NCBI RefSeq assembly: GCF_003337275.1 | Contig: NZ_QPJQ01000013.1 | Location: forward strand, 1 to 64,000 | From: Marinomonas foliarum | GTDB lineage: Bacteria; Pseudomonadota; Gammaproteobacteria; Pseudomonadales; Marinomonadaceae | Length of the DNA: 64,000 bases | Direction of reading: 5' to 3' | Part shown: positions 26,301-34,534 of the stretch, piece by piece | How the letters are laid out: each line of letters begins with the position of its first letter | Position numbering within the stretch: position 1 is the stretch's first letter | Made by a program: the position numbers and the translations under genes | Notes under the pieces: generated by a model | Told to the model about the DNA's origin: nothing | Databases searched by the model: none | Seen by the model: the letters and a program-made list of their open reading frames with translations, nothing else

Positions 26301-27665
26301 GTCGAATTAATGGGTGGTGCTTTATGTGTAGAGAGCGAATTAGGTAAGGGCAGTCGCTTCTATTTTACGGTTGATTTACCTGTTTCTGATATTAAGCCAG
26401 AATTGCCTTCTAACAATATATCAAATCAGCCTTTACGCATTTTAATAGTTGATGAAAATGTTGCGGCGCAAGCAATTTTCACACGCATGGCATTTGGTCT
26501 TGGTTGGACTAGTGAAAAAACGGATTCGATGCAGGGTGCTGTTGTTCTGTTGCAAGAGTCGCTTGTCGCTGGAGATAAATATGATGTCATTTTACTAGAC
26601 ACGAAAATATCAGACTTTATGGGGCAAGAAAGTATTAAACAGGTAAACTCAATCTTTCCTGACCTCGAAGATGTGCCAAAAGTCATTTTATTATCTAGCA
26701 TAATGAATGATCAATCAGATAACGAACTTGATTTTGTTTCTGGGTATTTATTAAAACCTGCGACACTGAGTCAATTGTCAGAAACCGTTTACCAATCTCT
26801 TTCAAATGATACATCCTCGGCATCGAATCGTCTTAGTAATAACTATACTGGCAATAATTTAATTGGCGTAAAAATACTATTAGTTGAAGATAATGCTTTT
26901 AATAGACAAGTAGCCACAGAGTTATTAGCCGTTGAAGGCGCCATTGTTTCTGTAGAAGAGGGAGGAATAGAAGGTGTTGCAACAGTTCTCAATCAAAATG
27001 TAGGGACCTTTGATCTTGTTTTGATGGATATGCAAATGCCCGATGTTGATGGTTTAGAAGCGACGAAGCAAATACGCAAAGATTCGAGGTTCGCATCACT
27101 TCCTATTATTGCTATGACAGCCAATGTATCGGAGTCAGATCGCCAAGCCTGCCTTAAAGCGGGAATGAATGACCATATTGGTAAACCTCTAGATATAGAT
27201 AAAATGGTTGCCTGTATTCTCAAACATACTAAAAGACCGAATTCGGTCGTGGCTTCGGAAAGCATTGAAGGCTCTTTAACTGAGAAAAATCCCCCTGTAG
27301 TAGAACTTAGCGATTACGAAGATATTGAATCTATTTTGGGTCGATTTGGTGGCAGTGTAGAGCTTTATAACAGTGTTATTGAAGGCTTTACCCAAGAGTC
27401 AGAAGATTTGTTGGAAAAAATAGCTGAAAGCGTTGAAACGAGAGATCGAGTAGCGACCGCAGAGAATCTTCATACTTTAAAAGGGGCTTCTTTAACAATG
27501 GGATTACAGCGCTTTGCTAGCCTGGTTTCTATATCCGAAAAAACGCTAAAAACTACTGAAGATAATGAGCTAGTACAAGCATGCTTATCATCTATTGATG
27601 TCAAAGAGTTACGGGCGCAGTTACAAGAAGAGATGACTAATATTTTACAAAAAATTAAGGAATAA
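23394..27665 (+). CDS. CHASE-PAS hybrid sensor histidine kinase with two receiver domains and Hpt
   Basis: A 1423-aa membrane-bound sensor kinase. Order: membrane helix (11-30), periplasmic CHASE domain (about 45-290), second helix (about 307-330), three PAS domains (about 340-460, 490-615, 635-755), a HisKA domain with phospho-acceptor H779 in MSHEIRTPMN, an ATPase domain (NLVSNAVKFT near 888, DTGIGI near 928, GGSGLGL near 957), receiver 1 (about 1017-1130, D1069), receiver 2 (about 1160-1280, D1212 in LMDMQMPD) and a C-terminal Hpt with H1360 in HTLKGA. The start is a GTG with CGGAGG upstream. Receiver 1 is the more divergent. The ligand is unknown. A chemoreceptor gene follows on the same strand. 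Confidence 0.92.
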   Translation: MQKVSSESIFNRWVLITLLVTIAVVFVVVYKVREDNKVQINQATLDASNILQQEVQTRIQLYQYGLRGARGAILTTGEDLITRKIFTLYSLSRDVDLEFPGARGFGFIRRIPPSEESAFVDRARKDGWPEFSVKALNPNFNERYVIQYIEPVDRNRQAVGLDIASERNRREAAASALYSGEVRLTGPITLVQATGKPQQSFLILMPIYHGGSTPLTQAERIQKGFGWSYAPLLMEEVLRGLPVDVERLHYELWDITDLDEPVQFYDSGVSGVAGYEQVQTSVVYGREWRSILKVTPTFIASLRLPNPLEFLLIGLLISFLLTVVVAFMRLYIIRNREVIAQQSRISAVVESSADGIISTNLDGFIVSWNSGAERILGFSKEEAIDKSVVDLLVPYDLRGEEQKAMMKLKKRKESQSIETRRITKSGIEIPVSLTLSPILDIDKNVMGVSKSIRDISERKKAEAKIFELNSSLEHEVKVRTAELRELNFLLNDVLSASSEVSIIATDLNGVIKLFNKGAERMLGYSADEVVGKVTPVGFHDEIEIDKQRIEIFDSTGETVSNSLGVLIHRALQGEFESKEWTYIHKDDSNRPVSLVVTLMKDGENNIVGYLMMAMDITEQKSNQQALIYARDQLLMAAEVAQLGIWSWDIVDDTLEWNDLMFDIYQYPLSKKKDGVVYEDWGSRLHPEDREMAVEALKRAVDGTGYYDIVFRIILPDDRVRYISASASLQENPEGKKTIMMGINRDITEERELESWLRKAKEEAIAANTAKSNFLANMSHEIRTPMNAILGMLHLVKRTSLTSQQDDYVSKAQISAKSLLGLINDVLDFSKVDAGKLELEKAPFEVEALLCELSTVLSGSSSGKNVELIFDIDKDIPAFLVGDKLRFLQILINLVSNAVKFTLEGSVVLKIQQQPAESGVARLTVSVLDTGIGIAKDKIDSIFDVFSQAESSTARRFGGSGLGLVISRRFVELMGGALCVESELGKGSRFYFTVDLPVSDIKPELPSNNISNQPLRILIVDENVAAQAIFTRMAFGLGWTSEKTDSMQGAVVLLQESLVAGDKYDVILLDTKISDFMGQESIKQVNSIFPDLEDVPKVILLSSIMNDQSDNELDFVSGYLLKPATLSQLSETVYQSLSNDTSSASNRLSNNYTGNNLIGVKILLVEDNAFNRQVATELLAVEGAIVSVEEGGIEGVATVLNQNVGTFDLVLMDMQMPDVDGLEATKQIRKDSRFASLPIIAMTANVSESDRQACLKAGMNDHIGKPLDIDKMVACILKHTKRPNSVVASESIEGSLTEKNPPVVELSDYEDIESILGRFGGSVELYNSVIEGFTQESEDLLEKIAESVETRDRVATAENLHTLKGASLTMGLQRFASLVSISEKTLKTTEDNELVQACLSSIDVKELRAQLQEEMTNILQKIKE

Positions 27666-27773
27666 CGTGAATTGTTGGTGATTTGATCTAAGCTATTTCA
27701 ATAGATTGATTATTCCACCGAGCTTAATCTTGATAACGCTGGTCTATTGATGAGCAGATTCTAGGAGAGATGA

Positions 27774-29087
27774 ATGTTTAATAGTGACTTAAAGAGTGAA
27801 CTTAAGGTTATAAAGGAGGAATTGCATTCTCTTTATCAAATAAAAGACAGCTTAGGTCAAGAAATGCTGGTTATTACTTTGGATACCGATGGATTGGTGA
27901 AGTCAGTTAATAATAAATTTATCACAGAGCTTGGTTTTTCAAAAGAAGCAATCATTGGACGAAAGTTATCTGATTTAGTGCCTATTTGTTCACGTAAAAC
28001 AGAGCATTACAAGGCATTCCTGAATGCTATAAAAGAAGTTAAACATTGGGCTGGGGCTCTGGAAATTGAAAAAGAAGATGGCTCTGAATCATGGTTAAGA
28101 GCAATTTTTCAACCCATTTTACATGGTGAAACAGGCGAACTAAAAGAATACTCTCTTTATTGTAATAACTTAACACGGACTATTACTAGCTCCCGTGAAG
28201 ACGAGAATATTATAGCTGCATTGCAACGATCTACTGCGGTAATTGAGTTTGATATGAGTGGGCACATATTAGATGCAAATGAGCTGTTTTTGCGTGGCAT
28301 GGGTTATAAAATTGATCAAATAAAAGGCCAACATCATAGGATGTTTTGTACTGCTGAAGAGTCTGGTTCTAATGGCTATGCGGAGTTTTGGGCGCGCTTA
28401 AATAAAGGTGAATTTGTTGCGGATCGCTTTCAACGCATTGACAGTCTAGGCAATATAGTCTGGCTAGAAGCGTCATATAACCCAATTTCTGATGTGCATG
28501 GACGGTTTTACAAAGTAATCAAGTTTGCTACCTTGATCACTGAATTGGTGAATCGTGAATTGGCAGTATCGGAAGCGGCAGATATTGCTTATTCCACTTC
28601 ACAGCAAACAGACTCTAGTGCTAAGAAAGGCAACCAAGTAGTCAGTGAAACCGTTACCGTGATGCGCCAATTATCTGAGCAGATGGAAGAAGCTGCGCAA
28701 GGGATTTCAGAATTGGATACACAGTCGCAATTAGTCGGCTCCATTATTGAGAGTATTCGAGGGATCGCGGATCAGACGAACTTATTAGCTTTAAATGCAG
28801 CAATTGAGGCTGCCAGAGCAGGTGAGCAAGGGCGAGGCTTCGCGGTTGTTGCTGATGAAGTTAGACAGTTAGCATCACGTACTAGCTCTGCGACAGAAGA
28901 AATTGTTGGTGTGGTTGGAAAGAACCAAGTGCTTGCCGAAAAAGCCGTAGACTTGATTAATAAAGGTAAAGAACAGGCGCAAAAAGGACTGGCGTTATCT
29001 AATGAAGCGGGCGAAGTGATCGTCGAAATTCAAGATGGCGCTAAGCGTGTTGTAGATGCGGTAGGTCAGTTTAGCAATAAGCTTTGA
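27774..29087 (+). CDS. Soluble PAS-containing methyl-accepting chemotaxis protein
   Basis: A 437-aa chemoreceptor with no membrane segment. Two PAS domains (about 25-140 and 145-260; the second has a [16 protein letters not shown] segment like aerotaxis-type PAS) precede a short signalling region (about 265-437) with the highly conserved tip [20 protein letters not shown]. The N-terminal 25 residues look like coiled coil. It probably senses an internal redox or ligand state and acts on CheA/CheW encoded elsewhere. AGGAGA precedes the ATG; a terminator follows. The 108-bp gap after the kinase leaves open whether they share a transcript. Confidence 0.92.
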   Translation: MFNSDLKSELKVIKEELHSLYQIKDSLGQEMLVITLDTDGLVKSVNNKFITELGFSKEAIIGRKLSDLVPICSRKTEHYKAFLNAIKEVKHWAGALEIEKEDGSESWLRAIFQPILHGETGELKEYSLYCNNLTRTITSSREDENIIAALQRSTAVIEFDMSGHILDANELFLRGMGYKIDQIKGQHHRMFCTAEESGSNGYAEFWARLNKGEFVADRFQRIDSLGNIVWLEASYNPISDVHGRFYKVIKFATLITELVNRELAVSEAADIAYSTSQQTDSSAKKGNQVVSETVTVMRQLSEQMEEAAQGISELDTQSQLVGSIIESIRGIADQTNLLALNAAIEAARAGEQGRGFAVVADEVRQLASRTSSATEEIVGVVGKNQVLAEKAVDLINKGKEQAQKGLALSNEAGEVIVEIQDGAKRVVDAVGQFSNKL

Positions 29088-29113
29088 TTATTGCTTACTG
29101 TTTAAAAATCAGT

Positions 29114-29143
29114 AAGGGCCAACCTCGTCGGTTGGCCCTTTTT
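29114..29143. terminator. Terminator between chemoreceptor and MarR genes
   Basis: AAGGGCCAACC-TCGTC-GGTTGGCCCTT is a perfect 11-bp stem followed by T-run on the plus strand; it is three bases from the MarR stop and can serve both convergent genes. Confidence 0.92.
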
Positions 29144-29145
29144 AA

Positions 29146-29601
29146 TTACTTGGATAGAGTGTCTAGTGTTTTTAATAGCCAATTTAATTCATTGTCGCCA
29201 TCAAGACGTGCCGCCATCTCTTGTTCATGTTCCATGACTCGTTGACTTATTTTAAGGAAAAACGCTTCCCCATGCTTTGTCATAAAAAGAGCATAGGATC
29301 GACGGTCATTAATGGCAGGCCTACGTTCAAGAATGTCCATTTTTTCGAGCTTGTCGACTGCTGCCACCATAGCGGAGCGATCATTGCCTAACGCCTGAGC
29401 AACGGCTGTTTGGGTCAGTCCGGGATTACGTTCAACAATGGCGATAATCGCAAACAAGCCTGGACTGATGCCAAGGTCTGAACAGACTTCAGAGAATTTA
29501 GTAAAGAAATTCATTTGGGCGCGGCGTAAGCGGTAACCAACCAAGTTATTGAGAATACCAAAGTCTACGGATTGGTCTGTTTTTTTTGTGTCGTTAGCCA
29601 T
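29146..29601 (-). CDS. MarR-family regulator of the phenylpropanoid cluster
   Basis: A 151-aa MarR repressor: winged helix with GLTQTAVAQALGNDRSAMVAA recognition region (about 62-81) and the DRRSYALFMTKHG wing. It lies immediately downstream of the TRAP transporter genes on the same strand and belongs by position to the hydroxycinnamate-type catabolic cluster. In Rhodopseudomonas palustris and Rhodococcus, MarR proteins (CouR) control p-coumarate genes and respond to the CoA ester; the same mode is a fair inference here. Its probable operators are the GTTGT-N5-ACAAC sites between dctP and the CoA-transferase gene. Confidence 0.88.
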   Translation of the reverse strand: MANDTKKTDQSVDFGILNNLVGYRLRRAQMNFFTKFSEVCSDLGISPGLFAIIAIVERNPGLTQTAVAQALGNDRSAMVAAVDKLEKMDILERRPAINDRRSYALFMTKHGEAFFLKISQRVMEHEQEMAARLDGDNELNWLLKTLDTLSK

Positions 29602-29687
29602 GAGTGTCTCAGTTCTTAATCGGATAAGCAGGTATTGTAATATAAAAACCAGTTTGGTGTGAGCATAAACTGTTGGAGGGTATATCG

Positions 29688-29723
29688 AAAAGGCGTAGTT
29701 GCAATTTGCACCTACGCCTTTTT
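29688..29723. terminator. Terminator after the dctPQM operon
   Basis: AAAAGGCGTAG pairs with CTACGCCTTTT (11 bp) and the stem continues through TGCA/TGCA after one mismatch. It lies one base past the dctM stop and gives a short T-run on the minus strand. Confidence 0.75.
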
Positions 29724-29724
29724 A

Positions 29725-31044
29725 TTATCCTATTAAGTGAACTAGCCCAAGGGTAATACTAGGGAAAAGTATAAGTAATGCGACCCTAATAAAGTCAGAG
29801 ATAAGGAAAGGAATAACGCCTTTGAAGCACTCTTTGAGCTTTAGGGCATCATCGAACGATTTTATAATAAACACGTTCATGCCTACCGGTGGTGTGATTA
29901 GCCCCACCTCAACAACGATCAAAGCTAGTATGCCAAACCAAAGCCCTAAATCTGCTTGCGGTATGCCAAAGTCCATCGCCATTATCATTGGGAAGTAAAT
30001 TGGAATTGTCAGTAAGATCATAGCCAAACTGTCTAAAAAACAGCCCATGACCAAATAGGTAAGCAGCATGCAAACCAATATAGTGTATGGCGATAAACCT
30101 GAGTTTTGTATTAGCTCAACACCCAAATCTGGCAATCTAGACAATGCGATAAAGACGCTAAAAAGGTCTGCTCCTAACACAATGAAAAAGATCATCGCGG
30201 AGGATACTGCTGTCCGTATTAAGCAAACCAATAGGCCATCCATACGCATTTTGCCATGAGTCAGGGCAAGAATAGCGGTTAAAATGACACCGACGGAAGC
30301 GGCTTCTGTTGGAGTGAAGATCCCCATGTAGATACCGCCTAGCACAATCAAGAAAATAGTCGTGATATGCCAAACATCTTTGGTGGATTTGATTTTCTGG
30401 GCAAATGTTGTTTTTTCGCCACGAGGACCTGCGTTAGGATAAATTCGTACATAAATTGCAATAGCAAGTATGTAACCCCCAGCGGCTAAAAAGCCTGGCA
30501 CAAAGGCAGCAATAAACATTTTCGAGATATTTTGTTCAGTAAGTACAGCGAAAATGATCAGCACCATAGAAGGTGGAATCAATATTCCCAGTGTTCCGCC
30601 AGCTGCCAACGCACCAGCCGCTAAGCTGCCTGAATATTTAAGGCGCTTCATTTCAGGTAAAGCCACTTTACCCATAGTTGAAGCGGTTGCCAAAGAGGAG
30701 CCACAAATAGCACCAAAGGCGGCACAGCCAGCAATCGCAGCCATGGCGATACCGCCACGCTGGCGACCAATCCAAGTATTACAAGTCCGAAAAAGCTCTG
30801 CGGTAATGCCTGATCGTGTCGCTAACTCCCCCATTAATAAAAATAGTGGGACAACTGAGAGATCGTAAGTGGAAAATTTCGCAACTGGTGCAGTACCTAG
30901 GTATTCTAAAAGAGCAGGTACACCACCAATAAGAGAGTAACCAACAGCACCACAAACTAGCATAGTTAAGGCGATAGGAATACGAACACTCATCAGAACT
31001 AGCAGTACAGCCATCATAAAAAAGGCCAGTTCTATATTACTCAT
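29725..31044 (-). CDS. dctM: TRAP transporter large permease subunit
   Basis: A 439-aa DctM-family membrane subunit with about twelve membrane segments and family motifs PLFLLMGELATRSG (near residue 62), GTLGILIPPSMVLIIFAV and EVGLITPPVGMNVFIIKS near the C-terminus. It forms the sodium-driven channel part of a tripartite periplasmic transporter. The start is the ATG with GGAGG upstream, overlapping the end of dctQ by eight bases; a longer reading is not supported. Context suggests an aromatic acid substrate. Confidence 0.94.
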   Translation of the reverse strand: MSNIELAFFMMAVLLVLMSVRIPIALTMLVCGAVGYSLIGGVPALLEYLGTAPVAKFSTYDLSVVPLFLLMGELATRSGITAELFRTCNTWIGRQRGGIAMAAIAGCAAFGAICGSSLATASTMGKVALPEMKRLKYSGSLAAGALAAGGTLGILIPPSMVLIIFAVLTEQNISKMFIAAFVPGFLAAGGYILAIAIYVRIYPNAGPRGEKTTFAQKIKSTKDVWHITTIFLIVLGGIYMGIFTPTEAASVGVILTAILALTHGKMRMDGLLVCLIRTAVSSAMIFFIVLGADLFSVFIALSRLPDLGVELIQNSGLSPYTILVCMLLTYLVMGCFLDSLAMILLTIPIYFPMIMAMDFGIPQADLGLWFGILALIVVEVGLITPPVGMNVFIIKSFDDALKLKECFKGVIPFLISDFIRVALLILFPSITLGLVHLIG

Positions 31045-31540
31045 GATTACCTCCACACAAGGTGGTAGACAGCTTATAAAGACCGCATAGGCCACAAAGT
31101 ATCATCGATATAACGCCCACAATAAATGTCCACCAAGTAGGCAATTCAAGAAGCATACTTTGCTCTAAATATTCCTTTGCTTCTAAGCCGCTCAGGCTCA
31201 TGCGATAGGCAAAAACAAAGGCCACTATGGTGAAAACCACATCACTGAATGTATCTAAAAAACGTAAAGTGCTTGGCTTGCAGTTTGCGGTAAAGAGATC
31301 GACGATGACATGACCTTTGCGTAAATAGCATTCAGGTAAAAATAGAAATACGGCCATGGCAAGGCCCATTTCGGTAATTTCATAATCGCCTACTATTGAT
31401 TGCCCTATGGTTGATCTACCAATAATACTGGCGACGGTTGTCGTCGCCAGTATTAACATGATAAAACCACCCGCTAGCGCAAATAGTGTCGATAAACGAC
31501 CTAGATAAGATCGGTGTATATCTGCATTAAATTTGATCAT
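31037..31540 (-). CDS. dctQ: TRAP transporter small permease subunit
   Basis: A 167-aa DctQ-family protein with four membrane segments (about 18-42, 55-72, 92-112 and 135-158) and the typical ECYLRKGHVIVDLF motif between segments two and three. It bridges the binding protein and the large subunit. It sits between dctP and dctM, overlapping dctM. Confidence 0.92.
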   Translation of the reverse strand: MIKFNADIHRSYLGRLSTLFALAGGFIMLILATTTVASIIGRSTIGQSIVGDYEITEMGLAMAVFLFLPECYLRKGHVIVDLFTANCKPSTLRFLDTFSDVVFTIVAFVFAYRMSLSGLEAKEYLEQSMLLELPTWWTFIVGVISMILCGLCGLYKLSTTLCGGNHE

Positions 31541-31563
31541 GCTAACTTATCCGATTCGCTGGC

Positions 31564-32607
31564 TTATAAGTCTTCGTATTTTTTGATAAGAGCTCTCGTT
31601 TTATCAAGAAGACGTTGCCCTTCGTAGCCATCGTCATTCATGTCTTCAACCCATTTATCGACTACAGGCGCCATGGCATCTTCCCAGCGCTGATGTTCTG
31701 CACCTTCGATATAATCAAAAGTATTGCCACGTTCTACTGCAAACTTACGTGCAAACACTTCATAAGTATCAAATCGCTCACCAATGTGGCCTGCTAATGC
31801 TACGCCTGAATTGTTATCGATAATTTTCTGTAGGTCAGCGGGCATGCTGTTATATACCTTTTTATTCATCGTAAAGGCAAAGGTATTTGAATATAAGCCT
31901 TTGCCTTTAAATTCAGTATGGTGTCCAACTAGTTCATGAATTTTCATCGGTAGAACCACTTCATATGGCAATACAGCTACGTCAATTACACCTTTAGAAA
32001 GCGCGCTTGGCATTTCTGGGACAGGTAAAAAGACGGTATTAACACCAATTGCATCGAATGCTTCAGACATGTATTTATTTGGAGCACGAACTTTTAAGCC
32101 TTCTAAGTCTTCTATACTTTTGACTCTTTTATCACGGGAATGAAGTGAGCCGGGAGTGTGTGTATGAAGAGCCAACAGATGAACATCTTTTAGTTCATCT
32201 TGCATTTCAGTTTCAGCATATTCCTGTAAAGCCATACTAGTCGCTTTAGCAGAGCCTGGGATAAATGGCAGTTCAAAAGACGTCATTTTCGGGAAACGCC
32301 CTGGGGTATAACCTGCAACAGTCCAAGAGATATCGACGATGCCTTTACGTGTTTGGTCAAAAAGTTGGGCTGGCTTACCGCCTAATTGCATAGCGGGGTA
32401 AATGTCAATTTTAATGCGACCATTGGATTCCTCTTCTACTTTTTTCGCCCAAGGAGCCAAAAAATTACTGTGTGCATTTGAAGCAGGAGGAAGCATATGG
32501 TGCAGTTTTAGCGTGTATTCAGCATCGGCGGCTAGAGCGTTGATAGACATCATAGAGCTCATCATAAACGCTAGGCTTGTCAGTTTGATTTTTTTCATTT
32601 TGTTCAC
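31564..32607 (-). CDS. dctP: TRAP transporter substrate-binding protein
   Basis: A 347-aa DctP-family periplasmic receptor. A signal peptide ends NALAA-DAE; the mature domain shows the family LKVRAPNKYMSEAFDAIGVN segment (about 168-187), including the arginine that binds substrate carboxylates. Related proteins bind C4-dicarboxylates, but the neighbouring feruloyl-CoA synthase-like gene suggests a hydroxycinnamate or related acid, as in R. palustris TarP. AGGTGA precedes the ATG. It is first in the operon, driven by the promoter at about 32770-32800. Confidence 0.92.
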   Translation of the reverse strand: MNKMKKIKLTSLAFMMSSMMSINALAADAEYTLKLHHMLPPASNAHSNFLAPWAKKVEEESNGRIKIDIYPAMQLGGKPAQLFDQTRKGIVDISWTVAGYTPGRFPKMTSFELPFIPGSAKATSMALQEYAETEMQDELKDVHLLALHTHTPGSLHSRDKRVKSIEDLEGLKVRAPNKYMSEAFDAIGVNTVFLPVPEMPSALSKGVIDVAVLPYEVVLPMKIHELVGHHTEFKGKGLYSNTFAFTMNKKVYNSMPADLQKIIDNNSGVALAGHIGERFDTYEVFARKFAVERGNTFDYIEGAEHQRWEDAMAPVVDKWVEDMNDDGYEGQRLLDKTRALIKKYEDL

Positions 32608-32746
32608 CTTATATTTGTTTTTGTTATGCAGTGCTTTTAACTATCAGATGACTTGATCAGGATGCTCCATCATTCTCGCTGATCTGCTGTCGTTTATCGC
32701 TTTCTTGGTATCTTCACTCAAGAATAAACTAGTTTTGACATAAATA

Positions 32747-32761
32747 GTTGTGCTTTTCAAC
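32747..32761. promoter_or_regulatory. Candidate MarR operator 1 (transporter side)
   Basis: GTTGT-GCTTT-TCAAC, an imperfect palindrome preceded by AAATA. It shares its first 11 bases (AAATAGTTGTG) with operator 2 and lies directly downstream of the dctP promoter -10 box, around the expected transcription start. Confidence 0.6.
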
Positions 32762-32768
32762 AATCCCA

Positions 32769-32797
32769 CTTATAGAATTTTCACTCAAGGTATTCAA
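32769..32797 (-). promoter_or_regulatory. Promoter for dctPQM
   Basis: On the minus strand TTGAAT and TATAAG are separated by 17 bases, a good sigma-70 match. The expected start of transcription (~32762) falls at the edge of operator 1, leaving a leader of about 155 bases before dctP. Confidence 0.6.
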
Positions 32798-32822
32798 AAA
32801 AAGTAACGCCAATACAAAGTGT

Positions 32823-32851
32823 TTGTAATAAAAATAGTTGTGGTGTACAAC
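32823..32851 (+). promoter_or_regulatory. Candidate promoter and MarR operator 2 (catabolic side)
   Basis: TTGTAA (32823-32828) and TACAAC (32846-32851) lie 17 bases apart. The perfect palindrome GTTGT-GGTGT-ACAAC (32837-32851) covers the -10 box, so a bound repressor would block this promoter. The -10 match is weak (4 of 6). Confidence 0.5.
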
Positions 32852-32933
32852 ATTAATTATTCTTGGCTAAGTAATATCAACAAAATAAAGCCCAACTTAC
32901 TAAATAATTATAAAAGACATGTGAGGGTAAAAA

Positions 32934-34502
32934 ATGAGCAAGGTTATTTCCCTAGCGCAAGCTGCTGACTTAATTCCAGATGGTGCCAACGTCGCTTGGT
33001 CTACCGTAGGAATGTCCTATTTTGCAGAAGCGATCGCCAAAGCTGTTGAGCAGCGGTTTGAAAAAACAGGTCATCCACAGCAATTAACGCTTATTCATGA
33101 CTGTGGTTGTGGTGATGGTAGAGATGCAGGCATGTCACATATGGCGCATCCAAATTTGGTGAAGCGTTTGATTTCTGGTCACACAGGTCAAGCACCAAAG
33201 ATGGCGCAGATGATTACTGATAATGCCATTGAGGCGTACTTGCTTCCTCAAGGTGTATTAACCACCATGTGGCGCCAGATTGCTGGAAATAAGCCAGGTG
33301 TGATTACAAAAGTAGGTATGGGGACCTACGTTGATCCTTTGATTAGTGGTGGTAAAGTGACATCTATAACCACTGAAGATCTAGTGAAACGCATCGATAT
33401 TGAAGACGAAGAGTGGCTGCTTTATAAAAAATTCCCATTAGATGTGGTGGTTATCCGTGCCACTACGGCCGATGAAAATGGCAACTTGTCTGTAGAAGAA
33501 GAAGCCATGTTGGCGGAAATTTTGCCAATGGCGCAGGCAGCGAAAAACAGCGGTGGTATCGTTATTGCGCAAGTGAAATACATTGCTGAACGTCATTCTA
33601 TCCACCCTAAAGAAGTCAAAGTGCCAGGCGTTTTAGTTGATTACGTTACTGTTGCTCCAGCTGAAGATCACAAACAAACCATCACCACAACCTACAACCC
33701 AGGTTTAGCCGGTAACTCACGTGTACCGTTAAACGCTTTGCCACCTATGCCGTTCAGCGACCGAAAAGTGATTGCTCGCCGTGCTGCTATGGAGCTGAAA
33801 GCTAATGTCATGGTGAACCTTGGTATCGGTATGCCAGACGGGGTAGCTGCGATTGCGGCAGAAGAAAAAGTCTCTCATTTATTCACCCTAACAACCGAGC
33901 TTGGTACTTACGGCGGTATTCCTGCGTCTGGCGGTGATTTTGGCACGGCATGGAATGCGGACGCGATTATAGAACATGAAGCTCAGTTCGATTTTTATGA
34001 CGGCGGCGGTTTGGATATTGCTTTCTTAGGACTGGCTCAAGCGGATAAAAATGGCAATTTAAACGTCAGTAAGTTTGGTCCTAAAGTGGTTGGGCCTGGT
34101 GGTTTTATTAATATTTCCCAGAGCGCTAAGAAAGTGGTGTTCTGCGGCACATTGGTGAATGGCGCTAAGCTTGGCTTTGAAAATGGCAAGATGAAAGTGT
34201 TGGAAGAAGGTAAGGTGCAGAAGTTTGTTGAAGCCGTTGATCACATTACTTTCAGTGGGTCTGTTGCGAGAGAAAACCATCAACCTGTCGTGTTTGTCAC
34301 TGAGCGTTGTGTGTTGGAGCTGCGCCAAGAAGGCATGGTTCTAACCGAAATTGCACCGGGACTAGATCTAGAAAAAGACGTGTTAAGTGTGATGGCGTTC
34401 CGTCCAATCATCGCTGATGACCTTAAAAATATGCCAGCAGAAATCTTTGCTGAGCAGTGGGGCGGTTTGGGCGACATCATGGCTGCGGCTAACCAAGAGT
34501 AA
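32934..34502 (+). CDS. Fused family I CoA-transferase (acetate/3-oxoacid type)
   Basis: A 522-aa single-chain CoA-transferase of the YdiF/propionate CoA-transferase type, with alpha-like and beta-like halves fused. The catalytic glutamate is E322 in TTELGTYGG; the oxyanion-side GIGMPDGVA block is just before it. It would move CoA between acyl-CoA esters and free acids, and here could recycle CoA from acetyl-CoA to an incoming aromatic acid or its intermediates (inference). GAGGG lies upstream of the ATG. It is the first gene of the catabolic unit and divergent from the TRAP transporter. Confidence 0.9.
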   Translation: MSKVISLAQAADLIPDGANVAWSTVGMSYFAEAIAKAVEQRFEKTGHPQQLTLIHDCGCGDGRDAGMSHMAHPNLVKRLISGHTGQAPKMAQMITDNAIEAYLLPQGVLTTMWRQIAGNKPGVITKVGMGTYVDPLISGGKVTSITTEDLVKRIDIEDEEWLLYKKFPLDVVVIRATTADENGNLSVEEEAMLAEILPMAQAAKNSGGIVIAQVKYIAERHSIHPKEVKVPGVLVDYVTVAPAEDHKQTITTTYNPGLAGNSRVPLNALPPMPFSDRKVIARRAAMELKANVMVNLGIGMPDGVAAIAAEEKVSHLFTLTTELGTYGGIPASGGDFGTAWNADAIIEHEAQFDFYDGGGLDIAFLGLAQADKNGNLNVSKFGPKVVGPGGFINISQSAKKVVFCGTLVNGAKLGFENGKMKVLEEGKVQKFVEAVDHITFSGSVARENHQPVVFVTERCVLELRQEGMVLTEIAPGLDLEKDVLSVMAFRPIIADDLKNMPAEIFAEQWGGLGDIMAAANQE

Positions 34503-34534
34503 AAATAACAAGAATAAATAAGCGAGGACACTTT

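Noticed and set aside
32735-32740. TTGACA on the plus strand next to operator 1
   Set aside because: No -10 box follows at 15-19 bases, so it is not counted as a promoter.
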